Shown piece by piece: positions 48,571-57,954 of a DNA stretch of 64,000 bases; positions within the stretch are counted from its first letter, which is position 1; every line of letters starts with the position of its first letter. The translations under genes and the position numbers were made by a program. The DNA lies in contig NZ_SMZK01000001.1 in assembly GCF_005938085.1 (NCBI RefSeq), positions 62,001-126,000 on the forward strand. Direction: 5' to 3'. The notes under the pieces are model-generated. The model was not told the origin of the DNA. It searched no databases and saw nothing but the letters and a program-made list of their open reading frames with translations. This stretch comes from Haloterrigena sp. H1 (lineage in GTDB: Archaea; Halobacteriota; Halobacteria; Halobacteriales; Natrialbaceae).

Positions 48571-49269
48571 ATGGAGATTATCGGCCATCGTGGCTGTGCA
48601 GCGCAGGTTCCGGAGAACACACTCCTCGCGATCCGTGAAGCCGCTCGCCGACTCCCCGCTGTCGAGGTGGACGTGCGGCGCTGTGGATCGGGTGAACTGG
48701 TCGTCGTGCACGACGAGAGCTTAGGTCGTGTCGCCGACGTCGATCGACGAGTTGCAGAGACGCCGTGGTCCGAGCTGCAAGAACTCACCGTCCTCGAGTC
48801 GGACGAGTCGATTCCGCGCCTCGAGGCGGTGTTGCAAGCCGTACCGGACGACGTTACCGTCCAGCTCGAACTGAAAGAGCACGGCATCGCGGCGGATACG
48901 TTGCAGTTGGCGATGGCGGCTGGCGCGGACGTCCGCGTCTCGTCGTTCCTGCCGGAAGCGATCGCGGAGATCGACGCGGCCTGCCTCGATGTCCCCAACG
49001 GATTGCTCTTCGGCGAGGAGCCCGCGACCAACCTCTCGCGGGCCCTCGAGTACGACTGTACGCACGTCTTCCCGCATTATGACCTCTGCGTCGAGACGGA
49101 CATCGTCCCTAACGCGCGCGAGCACGACCTGAACGTTATTGCCTGGAAGGCGGCGCGGACGGTCAACGACGTCCGTACCCTCCACGAACTCGGTGTCGAC
49201 GGCGTGACCGCGGATCGCTGGGACATCGCCCCGCCAGCGCTCCAGCCGACGGTCACGACGCAGGGGTAG
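48571..49269 (+). CDS. Glycerophosphodiester phosphodiesterase
   Basis: 232 aa. TIM-barrel GDPD: IIGHRGCAAQVPENT (residues 3-17, catalytic His and Glu), VEVDVRRCGSGELVVVHDES (metal ligands and second His), and a late AWKAARTVND. It hydrolyses glycerophosphodiesters to glycerol-3-phosphate. Together with the two preceding genes it completes a glycerol-phosphate cluster. No signal peptide, so cytoplasmic. Start ATG at 48571. Confidence 0.92.
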   Translation: MEIIGHRGCAAQVPENTLLAIREAARRLPAVEVDVRRCGSGELVVVHDESLGRVADVDRRVAETPWSELQELTVLESDESIPRLEAVLQAVPDDVTVQLELKEHGIAADTLQLAMAAGADVRVSSFLPEAIAEIDAACLDVPNGLLFGEEPATNLSRALEYDCTHVFPHYDLCVETDIVPNAREHDLNVIAWKAARTVNDVRTLHELGVDGVTADRWDIAPPALQPTVTTQG

Positions 49270-49328
49270 TCACGAATTGTCGGCCGGAAGCGCGACTCGA
49301 GCACCGCGAGCGTCACGTCCTGCACGCG

Positions 49329-50102
49329 TTAACGGCTTTCCCCCGCCGTTCTACGGCAGTCCTCGATCGTCTTCCCGATCGCCTCGAGATATTCCGCTGG
49401 CTCGTAGTCGAGCCGACCGATCCAGACGTCTTGATAGGAGGGGTGCAGAATCGGAACGAGCCAGACATCGAGTCGCTCACACCACACCGGCTCGAGCACG
49501 CTGTCGAGAAAGCCCTCGAGGTCCCGGCCCTCGGCTGCGAGCACGCTCGCCGTCGCGTGTTTGCCGGTCGCGAGCACCACCGTCGGCTCGATGGCCTCGA
49601 GTTCGGCCAACAGGTGCGTCCGACAGGTCGCCCGTTCCTCGTCGGTTGGCTCGCGATTCGTGGTGGGATCGTCGGGGTCCGCGGGGAAGCATTTCACCGC
49701 GTTCGTGTAGTAGGCGTCCGCGTCGTCGCCGACCCCCTCGAGCATCCGGCGAATGCGCCGCCCAGAATGCCGTGAGGTGTAGGCCTTGCCGGTCCAGTTG
49801 CCGCCTTGCCAGCGCTCCGCGTCTGGGTTCCCGTAGCCGGGTGCCTCGCCGACGACGACGATGTCGGCGTCGCGATCGCCGGTCCCCCACGAAATACACT
49901 CGCGCGAGTCGGCGAGGGCGGGACAGCGCGCGCAGTCGGCCGCGAGGACGTTGCGACCGGTCGGATAGGCGGGTTCGCCGGCTGCCGAGTCGCCGTCGCC
50001 GTCGGTGTCAGAGTCGGACGCGGGCACGCTCGAGTGTCCGTCGCCGAGCCAGTAATGCGAGTCGATTCGGCACGATAGCGACCCCGTGTCATAACGTTGC
50101 AC
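49329..50102 (-). CDS. udg: Family 4-type uracil-DNA glycosylase
   Basis: 257 aa. Motif A GEAPGYGNPD and motif B ILHPSYQ are present, along with the Cys spacing of the 4Fe-4S type: DCARC, KCFPADP and TCRTHL. It removes uracil from DNA. The N-terminal 45 residues are Asp/Ser-rich and variable, so the true start may be later. Divergent from the small membrane protein gene at 50148. Confidence 0.9.
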   Translation of the reverse strand: MQRYDTGSLSCRIDSHYWLGDGHSSVPASDSDTDGDGDSAAGEPAYPTGRNVLAADCARCPALADSRECISWGTGDRDADIVVVGEAPGYGNPDAERWQGGNWTGKAYTSRHSGRRIRRMLEGVGDDADAYYTNAVKCFPADPDDPTTNREPTDEERATCRTHLLAELEAIEPTVVLATGKHATASVLAAEGRDLEGFLDSVLEPVWCERLDVWLVPILHPSYQDVWIGRLDYEPAEYLEAIGKTIEDCRRTAGESR

Positions 50103-50147
50103 GCGAGGGGACAGGTTTACCTTGACTGGGTGGCTACCGGCGTGGTA

Positions 50148-50378
50148 ATGACATCGATCGGTCCGGAACTGCTCGCGGAATCACTCTCGCTGATCGTCTA
50201 CACCGTCGTCGCCGGCGTGTTGACGGTCGGCGGTGCACTCGTCGAACAGGCCAGCCTCCAGCACCTCGGTGCCGGCGAGGCGATGATCGCGCTGTGGCTG
50301 GCCGCCCTCGGCGGCGTCATGCTCTACGCGGGCGTGTACGGGCTCGGCTATAAGAAAGTCCTCGCAGCATACGTCTGA
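50148..50378 (+). CDS. Small two-helix membrane protein
   Basis: 76 aa from ATG at 50148 (MTSIGPELLAESLSLIVYTV). Two helices (LSLIVYTVVAGVLTVGGALV; EAMIALWLAALGGVMLYAGV) and a short cytoplasmic tail. Looks like a conserved haloarchaeal membrane protein without known function. Lies 94 bases before ileS. Confidence 0.7.
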   Translation: MTSIGPELLAESLSLIVYTVVAGVLTVGGALVEQASLQHLGAGEAMIALWLAALGGVMLYAGVYGLGYKKVLAAYV

Positions 50379-50472
50379 GCGATCGCGACTCGGGTTTGTG
50401 TACTGATCAGCGGGGTTCGGAGTAACCCGCAATATCGATTCCTCTTTACTGTCGGAGGCGATTAGGTCGGAT

Positions 50473-53400
50473 ATGAGCAGGTTCGGCGAGGTCGACGACC
50501 AGTACGACCCAGACGAACTCGAGCAACGGGTCTTCGAGTACTGGGACGACGTCGACGCCTACGAGCAGACGGTCGAGCACCGATCGGACGGTGAGTCCTT
50601 TTTCTTCGTCGACGGCCCGCCGTACACGTCGGGTTCGGCGCACATGGGAACCACCTGGAACAAGTCGCTGAAAGACGTCTACCTGCGATACCTGCGGATG
50701 CAGGGCTACGACGTCACCGACCGCCCGGGCTACGACATGCACGGGCTTCCCATCGAGACCCGCGTCGAGGAGCGCCTGGGCTTCGAGAACAAGAAAGACA
50801 TCGAGGAGTTCGGCGAGGAGAACTTCATCCAGGAATGTAAGGACTACGCCAACGAGCAACTCGAGGGCCTGCAGTCGGACTTCCAGGACTTCGGCGTCTG
50901 GATGGACTGGGACAACCCCTACAAGACCCTCGAGCCGGAGTATATGGAAGCGGCCTGGTGGGGCTTTTCGAACGCCGCCGACCGCGGGCTCGTCGAGAAG
51001 GGCCACCGGTCGATCTCGCAGTGTCCACGCTGTGAGACCGCGATCGCGAACAACGAAGTCGAGTACGAGGACGTCGAGGACCCCTCGATCTACGTCAAGT
51101 TCGACCTCGAGGACCGCGACGGAAAACTCGTCATCTGGACGACGACGCCGTGGACGATTCCGGCGAACACCTTCGTCGCGGTCGACGAGGAGGGCGACTA
51201 CGTCGGCGTCCGTGCCGAGAAAGACGGCGAGGAGGAACTCCTTTATCTCGCCGACGCGAAACACGAGGAAGTCCTGAAGGAGGGCCGCTACGACGACTAC
51301 GAGATCGTCGAGGAACTGACCGGCGCAGACCTGCTCGGCTGGTCCTACGAGCACCCGCTCGCAGCGGAGGTCCCCGACCACGTCGACGCCGAGGGCGTCT
51401 TCGAGGTCTACGCCGCCGACTACGTCGACACGGGCGGCGACGGCACCGGCCTCGTCCACTCCGCGCCCGGCCACGGTGAGGTCGACTTCGAGCGCGGCCG
51501 CGAACTCGGCTTCCCGATCTTCTGTCCGGTCGGCGGCGACGGCGTCTACACCGAGGAAGCTGGCAAGTACGAAGGCCAGTTCGTCAAGGACGCCGACGAC
51601 GAGATCACCGCCGACCTCGAGGACAACGGCGCACTGCTGGCATCCGGAACCGTCCACCACAGTTACGGCCACTGCTGGCGCTGTGACACGGGCATTCTCC
51701 AGATCGTCACCGACCAGTGGTTCATCACGATCACGGACATCAAAGACGACCTGCTCGAGAACATCGAAGACAGCGAGTGGCACCCCGAGTGGGCTCGCGA
51801 CAGCCGCTTCCGTGACTTCGTCGAGGAAGCCCCTGACTGGAACGTTTCCCGCCAGCGCTACTGGGGCATTCCGCTGCCGGTCTGGACCCCTGAAGATCGG
51901 GACGACGACGAGGACATGATCGTCGTCGGGACCCGCGAGGAACTCGCCGAGCGCGTCGATCAGGACGTCGATCCTGACGAAGTCGACCTCCACAAGGACA
52001 CGGTCGACGACCTGACGATCACCGAAGACGGCACCACCTACACGCGCGTGCCCGACGTCTTCGACGTCTGGCTCGACTCCTCGGTCGCGTCGTGGGGCAC
52101 CCTCGACTACCCCTCGGACGACAGCCGATTCGACGAACTCTGGCCCGCTGACCTGATTCTCGAGGCCCACGACCAGACCCGCGGCTGGTTCTGGTCCCAG
52201 CTCGGGATGGGCACCGCCGCACTCGGCGAGAGCCCGTACACGGAGGTGCTGATGCACGGCCACGCGCTCATGCCCGACGGCCGCGCGATGAGCAAGTCCA
52301 AGGACATCCTGATCGATCCCCACGAGGCGATCGACCGCCACGGCCGAGACGTCATGCGGCTGTTCCTCCTCTCGAACAACCCGCAGGGCGAGGACATGCG
52401 CTTCGACTGGGACGGAATGCAGACGATGGAGAACCACCTTCGGACGTTGTGGAACGTCTTCCGGTTCCCACTGCCGTACATGCGACTGGACGACTTCGAT
52501 CCCACCGAAACCACACTCGAGGATGTCGATTCGGCCCTCGAGCCCCTCGACGAGTGGGTGCTCGCCCGCCTCCAGTCCACGAAAGCCGAGATGACCGCCC
52601 ACTTCGAGGACTACCGTCAGGACAAGGCCGTCGACGAACTCCTCGCGTTCGTCGTCGAGGACGTTTCCCGGTTCTACGTTCAGGCCGTCCGCGAGCGTAT
52701 GTGGGAAGAAGAGGACAGCGCCTCGAAGCAGGCCGCCTACGCGACGATCTATCGGGTGCTCCGAGAGAGCGTTGCCCTGCTCGCGCCGTACGCCCCCTTC
52801 ATCAGCGAGGAGATCTACGGCACGCTCACCGGTGAGGACGGGTTCGACACCGTCCACATGGAAGACTGGCCCGCAGTCGACGAGTACTGGGAGGACCAGC
52901 AACTCGAGGAGGACGTCTCCCTCCTCCGCGCCATCGAGGAAGCCGGCGCGAACGCCCGCCAGCAGGCCGGCCGCAAGCTGCGCTGGCCGGTCCCGCGTGT
53001 GGTCGTCGCCGCCGACGACGAGCGCGTCGTCGAGGCCGTCGAGCGCCACCCCGGCCTGCTCGAGGAGCGGCTCAACGCCCGCGAGATCGAACTCGTCTCG
53101 CCCGACGAGCGCTGGGGCGAACTCCAGTACAGCGCCGAGGCCGACATGAGCGAACTCGGCCCCGCCTTCGGTGGCCGCGCCGGCCAGGTCATGAACGCGC
53201 TCAACGAGGCCCGTATCGACGAACCGAGCCTCGAGGCGATCGAGGACGCCGTCGCGGACGTCCTCGAGGACGACGAGGAGATCACCGACGAGATGGTCTC
53301 GTTCGTCACCCAGACGCCCGACGACATCGCCGGCACCGCCTTCGGCACTGACGGCGACGACCGCGGCGTCGCCTACGTCGACGCCTCGCTGACCGACGAC

Positions 53401-53679
53401 ATCGAGAGCGAGGGCTACGCTCGCGAGGTCATCCGCCGCGTCCAGGAGATGCGCAAGGACCTCGATCTCGACGTCGAAGAGCGGATCGCACTCGACCTCG
53501 CGATCGACGACGACCGCGTTGCCGACCTCGTCGCCGAGCGCACGGACCTGATCAACGAGGAGGTCCGCGCCGACGAACGCCGCGCCGTCGAGGACGGCCA
53601 CCGCAAGGAGTGGGACGTCGACGGCGTGACGATGGAAATCGCACTCGAGCCGTTGGCTGCTGCGGAAGCATCGGAGTAG
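50473..53679 (+). CDS. ileS: Isoleucyl-tRNA synthetase
   Basis: 1068 aa class Ia synthetase. The HIGH-type signature reads SAHMGTTWNK (His57) and the KMSKS loop RAMSKSKD is at about 603-610. The CP1 editing domain (about 180-400, with TTPWTIPANTF) and the C-terminal anticodon-binding domain are complete. The start ATG at 50473 gives MSRFGEVDDQYDPDELEQRV as in other haloarchaeal IleRS. The 3' end is followed by two remnants of an ileS tail. Confidence 0.97.
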   Translation: MSRFGEVDDQYDPDELEQRVFEYWDDVDAYEQTVEHRSDGESFFFVDGPPYTSGSAHMGTTWNKSLKDVYLRYLRMQGYDVTDRPGYDMHGLPIETRVEERLGFENKKDIEEFGEENFIQECKDYANEQLEGLQSDFQDFGVWMDWDNPYKTLEPEYMEAAWWGFSNAADRGLVEKGHRSISQCPRCETAIANNEVEYEDVEDPSIYVKFDLEDRDGKLVIWTTTPWTIPANTFVAVDEEGDYVGVRAEKDGEEELLYLADAKHEEVLKEGRYDDYEIVEELTGADLLGWSYEHPLAAEVPDHVDAEGVFEVYAADYVDTGGDGTGLVHSAPGHGEVDFERGRELGFPIFCPVGGDGVYTEEAGKYEGQFVKDADDEITADLEDNGALLASGTVHHSYGHCWRCDTGILQIVTDQWFITITDIKDDLLENIEDSEWHPEWARDSRFRDFVEEAPDWNVSRQRYWGIPLPVWTPEDRDDDEDMIVVGTREELAERVDQDVDPDEVDLHKDTVDDLTITEDGTTYTRVPDVFDVWLDSSVASWGTLDYPSDDSRFDELWPADLILEAHDQTRGWFWSQLGMGTAALGESPYTEVLMHGHALMPDGRAMSKSKDILIDPHEAIDRHGRDVMRLFLLSNNPQGEDMRFDWDGMQTMENHLRTLWNVFRFPLPYMRLDDFDPTETTLEDVDSALEPLDEWVLARLQSTKAEMTAHFEDYRQDKAVDELLAFVVEDVSRFYVQAVRERMWEEEDSASKQAAYATIYRVLRESVALLAPYAPFISEEIYGTLTGEDGFDTVHMEDWPAVDEYWEDQQLEEDVSLLRAIEEAGANARQQAGRKLRWPVPRVVVAADDERVVEAVERHPGLLEERLNAREIELVSPDERWGELQYSAEADMSELGPAFGGRAGQVMNALNEARIDEPSLEAIEDAVADVLEDDEEITDEMVSFVTQTPDDIAGTAFGTDGDDRGVAYVDASLTDDIESEGYAREVIRRVQEMRKDLDLDVEERIALDLAIDDDRVADLVAERTDLINEEVRADERRAVEDGHRKEWDVDGVTMEIALEPLAAAEASE

Positions 53680-53811
53680 AACTGTCGAGCGAAGCGAGGC
53701 AGCTTTTTGCTCTCTTGCCGAACGGAGTGAGGCAAGGTCAGCGAGAGCTTGCTCTCGCCAGACAGATTTTTGCGCGAGCGGTCGCGAACTCGTGAGCGAC
53801 CCGAGCGGAAA

Positions 53812-53868
53812 AAGGTGGATGCCGAGATCGCGCTTGAGCCGTTAGCAGCTGCGGAAGCCTCCGAGTAG
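53812..53868 (+). pseudogene. Second ileS 3' end (remnant)
   Basis: AAGGTGGATGCCGAGATCGC onward encodes VDAEIALEPLAAAEASE and a TAG, against VTMEIALEPLAAAEASE at the real end of ileS (53629-53679). The last 14 residues are identical while the codons differ at several third positions. The bases after both stops are also alike (CGAAGCGAGGCAG-type and AGTGAGGCAAGG segments). No open frame leads into it. Confidence 0.8.
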
Positions 53869-53934
53869 CTACCCTCGAGCGTCGCAGGCAGTTTTGACTC
53901 TTGCGGACGAAGTGAGGCAAGGCCAGCAAGAGCA

Positions 53935-53971
53935 GTGCTCTCGAGGCGTTGATAGCTTCGGAATTATCAGA
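53935..53971 (+). pseudogene. Third ileS 3' end (decayed remnant)
   Basis: GTGCTCTCGAGGCGTTGATA followed by GCTTCGGAATTATCAG aligns base by base with the ileS end (CTCGAGCCGTTGGCTGCTGC and so on), with TGA and TAG codons in the former frame. It is the most decayed of the copies. Confidence 0.65.
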
Positions 53972-54036
53972 CAAGCAGACAGCAGCTACCGCGAAGGTGG
54001 TCTTGGAACCTGATTGGTTCGTTGTTTGTGCTGGCG

Positions 54037-54846
54037 TTAGAGAACGTCCTGTGTGATGCCGCCATCGACTTTGACCGCTTCGCCCGTAACGTTGCGATTC
54101 TCAGCGAAAAAGACGGCGAGGCGGCCCATGTCTTCCGGCTTCTGGTCACGGTTGAGGGGAATCGACCGCTGAATCGTCTCCTCGTACGGCTCTTCGCTTG
54201 CGGGGGTGAGGACGTCACGCCACATCGGGGTGTCGACGATCCCCGGACAGATCGCGTTGACCGTGACGTCGTCTTCGGCGAGTTCGAGTGCGAGCGTTTT
54301 CGTGAGCGCCATCACGGCGTGTTTCGATGCCGCGTAGTGACTGATTCCTGCGGCGCTCATCTCGCCGGCGATAGAGGCGGTATTGATGATGGTGCCGCCA
54401 TCTTTGAGTTGCGGGATGGCAGCGCGCGAACAGAGAAAGACCCCCTTCGCGTTGACGTCCATGACGGCGTCCCACTCGCTTTCATCCAGTTCTTCGACCG
54501 GCGAGTAGGTGATGATCCCGGCGTTGTTTACGAGGATGTCGAGCTGCCCGAACTCGTCGAGTGTCGCGTCGATCATCTCCGCTGTCTGGTCTGCGTTCGT
54601 GACATCACACTCGACGATCACCGCCTCGGAATCCGTCGATGCCTCGATCTCGTCAGCGAGGTCTTCGGCGTGATCGATATTGTCGGGCTTTGAGTCGTCA
54701 TTGGCTGTGGACTCCGTGACGCCGATATCGGCGATGACGATGTCACAGCCCGCAGCGGCCAATTCGCGTGCGATGCCGCCTCCGATTTCCCCTGCAGCAC
54801 CGGTGACGATCGCGACCGTCCCGTCGAGATTTCGTTTCTTGACCAT
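54037..54846 (-). CDS. Short-chain dehydrogenase/reductase
   Basis: 269 aa from ATG at 54846 (MVKKRNLDGTVAIVTGAAGE); an ATG at 54867 is possible. Classical SDR: cofactor motif TGAAGEIGGGIA (residues 15-26), Asp43 region IVIADIG favouring NAD(H), NNAG in ILVNNAGI, catalytic Ser in TASIAGEM and YAASK. C-terminal PGIVDTPMW and VDGG. An insert of about 20 residues (STANDDSKPDNIDHAEDLAD) follows the second strand. Substrate unknown. Confidence 0.92.
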   Translation of the reverse strand: MVKKRNLDGTVAIVTGAAGEIGGGIARELAAAGCDIVIADIGVTESTANDDSKPDNIDHAEDLADEIEASTDSEAVIVECDVTNADQTAEMIDATLDEFGQLDILVNNAGIITYSPVEELDESEWDAVMDVNAKGVFLCSRAAIPQLKDGGTIINTASIAGEMSAAGISHYAASKHAVMALTKTLALELAEDDVTVNAICPGIVDTPMWRDVLTPASEEPYEETIQRSIPLNRDQKPEDMGRLAVFFAENRNVTGEAVKVDGGITQDVL

Positions 54847-55104
54847 GTCCAAGGTGAACGTTACCATTCAACATAAAAACTCCTTCCAGAAACCACACAA
54901 TTTGAAACCGGATGATGGTCCGTCATAGGTATGGCCATTTATATCGCCCAGCACGACGTGTTCTCGTCGTCCGCTCACGAGGACAGCGACACGGTCGACC
55001 GTTCGAACCTAACATAGCCGATTCTGTCTCGCTCAAATATAATTTCTCAGTGGAAGATACCGTCGTCACAAAGGTCTTGTGCACTGACTAACCAGAGGTG
55101 GATA

Positions 55105-57172
55105 GTGACCCGTCGAATCGCTGTCCTCGCGTTCGTCGTCGTGCTCGTCTGTAGCCTGCCGGCCGGCGTCGGCGTCGTCGAGCCGGCACAGGCGGTTGCA
55201 CCCACTGAAACCGCCGACCTTGACGGCGACGTGGTCGCGAACCCCAGTGAGCCCCTCGGTGCGGTCGGAACCCGGACGAGCGCTGAGGACGTGTTCGACC
55301 GCACGACAGTTCTCAGACACCGCCCCGACGACCCCGACGTGTTCGAGACGGAGACGACGTTTCACGTCCCCAACGCTGTCACCGAGTTCGAGATCGAACT
55401 CGAGGAGGGCGCGACCGTCGCGTCGACGACCGGATTCGAGCAGACGGGTGAGCGGACCTACGACTGGACCGGCGCGACCGACGAGCCGACGATCCGGTAC
55501 ACGATGCCGGCCGATCGGCGAGGCGAGAGCTACGAGACACGCACGTCGGAGACGGGGTACACGTTCGTCGATACGGGCGACTGGGGGATCGGCAGTTCCC
55601 TCGCTCAACATCTCCCTGCGACGGACCGACCCGGTCGGCATCGAGGAGACGGTGACCGTCGACGGGCCGGGTGCGACCGGCGGCGACATCGCCGTCTTCG
55701 GTGAGGTGACGACGTACGAGCGAGCCATCGACGGCGGGACGTTCCGGTTGGTCGTCCCCGAGGCTGCACGGCTCGAGGAGTCGCCGGACGCGATCCTGAC
55801 GGCGCTGGCGGACGCACGCAGCCGACTCGAGGTCGGGATGCAACGCGACGAGGTGGTCGTGATCGCAGCGCCGACCGAAGCCGACTGGGGCCCACGAGGG
55901 ATTCAGTACGGCCGCTCGGACACGTGGGTCGTCGCCGACGCCGCACTCGACGAGCCGAATCCGGTCTGGTTCCACGAGTACGTCCACGTCCGGCAGCGCT
56001 TCTCGAGTGCGGCGACGGACACCACACCGAAGACGGCGTGGCTCGTCGAAGCCCAGGCCGACTACTACGCGGGGCTGCTCACGTTAGAGAGCGATCGCAC
56101 TGATTTCGAGGATTTCAGTGACCTCCTCGAGCGCGGCGAGCGATCGCCGTACGCCGGTGGGGTGCTAGTCGATCGCTCGACGTGGGCCGACGACCGGACC
56201 CACTACGTGAAGGGAGCGCTCGTCTACGGCGAGCTCGACCGCCGGCTGCGGCTCGCAACCGACGGTGATCGTACGCTCGAGGACGTCTTCCGATCCCTGA
56301 ACGCCCAAGAGGGCCGGATCACCGAGGCCGATTTCTTGCGGACACTCGAAGACTACGGCGGAGCGGACGTTCGGGCCGCCGCCGAGCGGTACACGCAAAC
56401 CGAGGCGACCCCGGAGATGTGGAGCCGGAGCCAACACGCGGCGGCCTTCGCACAGCCGGTCGCGGTCTTCGAGTACGGGTTCGATACGGGGCCGCTCGAG
56501 GTGGCGGGTCAGGAGTGGCCACGCTGGAACGCCTCGGCGTCGACTGGGACCGCTGGCGTGATCGCGGTCCCAGTCGGCGAATCGGTGTCGGTTCCAGTCA
56601 CGGTCGACAACGTCGGCAGTCAGGACGGGTCGTACGATGCGACGCTGCAAGTCGATGGCCGACCGGTCGACTCCCGCCGAGGGCACCTCGCAGCCGGCAC
56701 GGAGGCACGCCATCGCCTCTCGTGGACGCCTACCGAACCCGGCGAGTACACGGTTCGCGTCGGCTCCGAGCGGCTGACTGCCGTCGTCCGCTCGGCCGCG
56801 AGCGTGACCGTCACTGATCTCCGTCTCGAGTCGGAGACCATCGTGCCCGGCGAGCCGGTGGCGGTGACCGCAACGGTCGAGTCCACCGGTGAGCGCCCGG
56901 CAGCGGCCGTCCTCGCGTTCCGAACCGCCGAGGGGGTCGTCGCCGAGCGGCCCGTGGCGCTTCGGGCAGGTGACTCGACGACGGTCGAGGCGACACTCCG
57001 GTTCGACGACGCGGGCCGATACGAGGTCGCCGTCGGTGACCGGATCGTCACCGCTCGCGTCGACAGCGGGCCGACCGCGGCGCTCGAGCCGGTACCCGGT
57101 TTCGGAGTTCCGGCGGCGCTCGCCGCCGTGGCGATGCTGCTCGCTGGCATGGTTTTGGGTCGTCGTCGCTGA
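55105..57172 (+). pseudogene. Secreted gluzincin-type metalloprotease with PGF-CTERM tail, frameshifted
   Basis: The first frame starts at GTG 55105 with a Sec signal (MTRRIAVLAFVVVLVCSLPA) and runs to GDWGIGS; the second frame takes over at CCC 55598 (PSLNISLRRTDPVG) and continues to the stop at 57170-57172. Removing one base in 55594-55600 joins them. The second part has the zinc motif HEYVH (WFHEYVHVRQ) and a downstream Glu (WLVEAQADYY), two CARDB-like repeats, and ends in PGFGVPAALAAVAMLL plus GRRR, an archaeosortase PGF-CTERM signal. Joined, the protein would have about 688 aa and be anchored at the cell surface. The stop codon is the first triplet of element G. Confidence 0.75.
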
Positions 57173-57256
57173 TACGGACGACTGTCAGTTAGTGCCGGTG
57201 GGCCCGCGACCGCCTTGCGGGTGCACCGGGACACCGTAACAGCAGACGACCACGGA
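57170..57256. repeat. Dispersed palindromic element, copy G
   Basis: About 87 bp. Left end TGATACGG (57170-57177) and ACGACTGTCAG; core GTGCCGGTGGGCCCGC and GCGGGTGCACCGGGACACCG; right end ACAGCAGACGACCACGG decayed. The left TGA is the stop of the metalloprotease gene. Confidence 0.78.
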
Positions 57257-57313
57257 TGAAAACGAGTGCACGCGCGCCGGGCCGTGTCCGCGAACGCGAG
57301 CTCCGGCCCGGCG

Positions 57314-57853
57314 TTATTCGAAGTCGACGCGGAACCGGCACGCGTCGGCTCCATCGTCGACGCAGGCCGTTTCCGTGACGGTCCCGTTGCCGTCGAACGC
57401 AGCGACGATGCCCTCGAGGACCCCGTGAGCCATGCTGCAGTAACGGGTGTCGCGATGGGTCTCGTACGTGACGACTGCGTGATCCGACTCGAGATCACTG
57501 GAGAGAGCGGGCAGTGATGCCTCCTCCGTGGCGTCTTCGATGTCGCCGTAGACAGTCTCGAGTTCGGCGAACAGTTCAGACAGGTCCCAGTCGCGTCGGA
57601 CGTGGGCGCTGAACGTCGACAGCAGTTCGGGAGCGAGCGTTCGACCGACGTTGCGTTCGATCGTGGGCCTGTCCTGGGTGGCCATCGACGACAGCGTCTC
57701 GAGGACGGCGTCGATTTCGGCGTCGTCGTAGTAGCTGACGGGAAGGTACAGCGTCGGCTCGAGGCCGGCGCGGTTGACGATCGTGTTCCATGTGTCGTCG
57801 TCGGTCCGGTCGACGACGTACTCTTTGAGGGTTTTGTGGACGATTCCGTGCAT
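57314..57853 (-). CDS. H-NOX (heme NO-binding) family protein, proximal His replaced
   Basis: 179 aa, the length of a stand-alone H-NOX domain. MHGIVHKTLKEYVVDRTDDD matches the family start (MxGxVxKxLxxxVxE), and the C-terminus CSMAHGVLEGIVAAFDGNG with DDGADACRFRV also fits. By alignment the helix F segment LFAELETVYGDI has Tyr at 102, where H-NOX proteins have the proximal heme His. The heme-propionate motif YxSxR appears as Y130-E-T-H-R134. Heme may be bound differently or not at all. No adjacent kinase or cyclase; the partner is unknown. Confidence 0.72.
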   Translation of the reverse strand: MHGIVHKTLKEYVVDRTDDDTWNTIVNRAGLEPTLYLPVSYYDDAEIDAVLETLSSMATQDRPTIERNVGRTLAPELLSTFSAHVRRDWDLSELFAELETVYGDIEDATEEASLPALSSDLESDHAVVTYETHRDTRYCSMAHGVLEGIVAAFDGNGTVTETACVDDGADACRFRVDFE

Positions 57854-57954
57854 CTGATACCGTTTCGTAGTTGGCTGCCGCAGTTCGCACTGTCACCGCA
57901 TCGTGCGAAACGCTAACGACTAGGCCACGTGTAGGCGAGTACTTAACCGTTTGC

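Noticed and set aside
50446..53601. 1051-codon open frame antisense to ileS
   Set aside because: Same effect of codon bias in the sense gene; no domain or motif.
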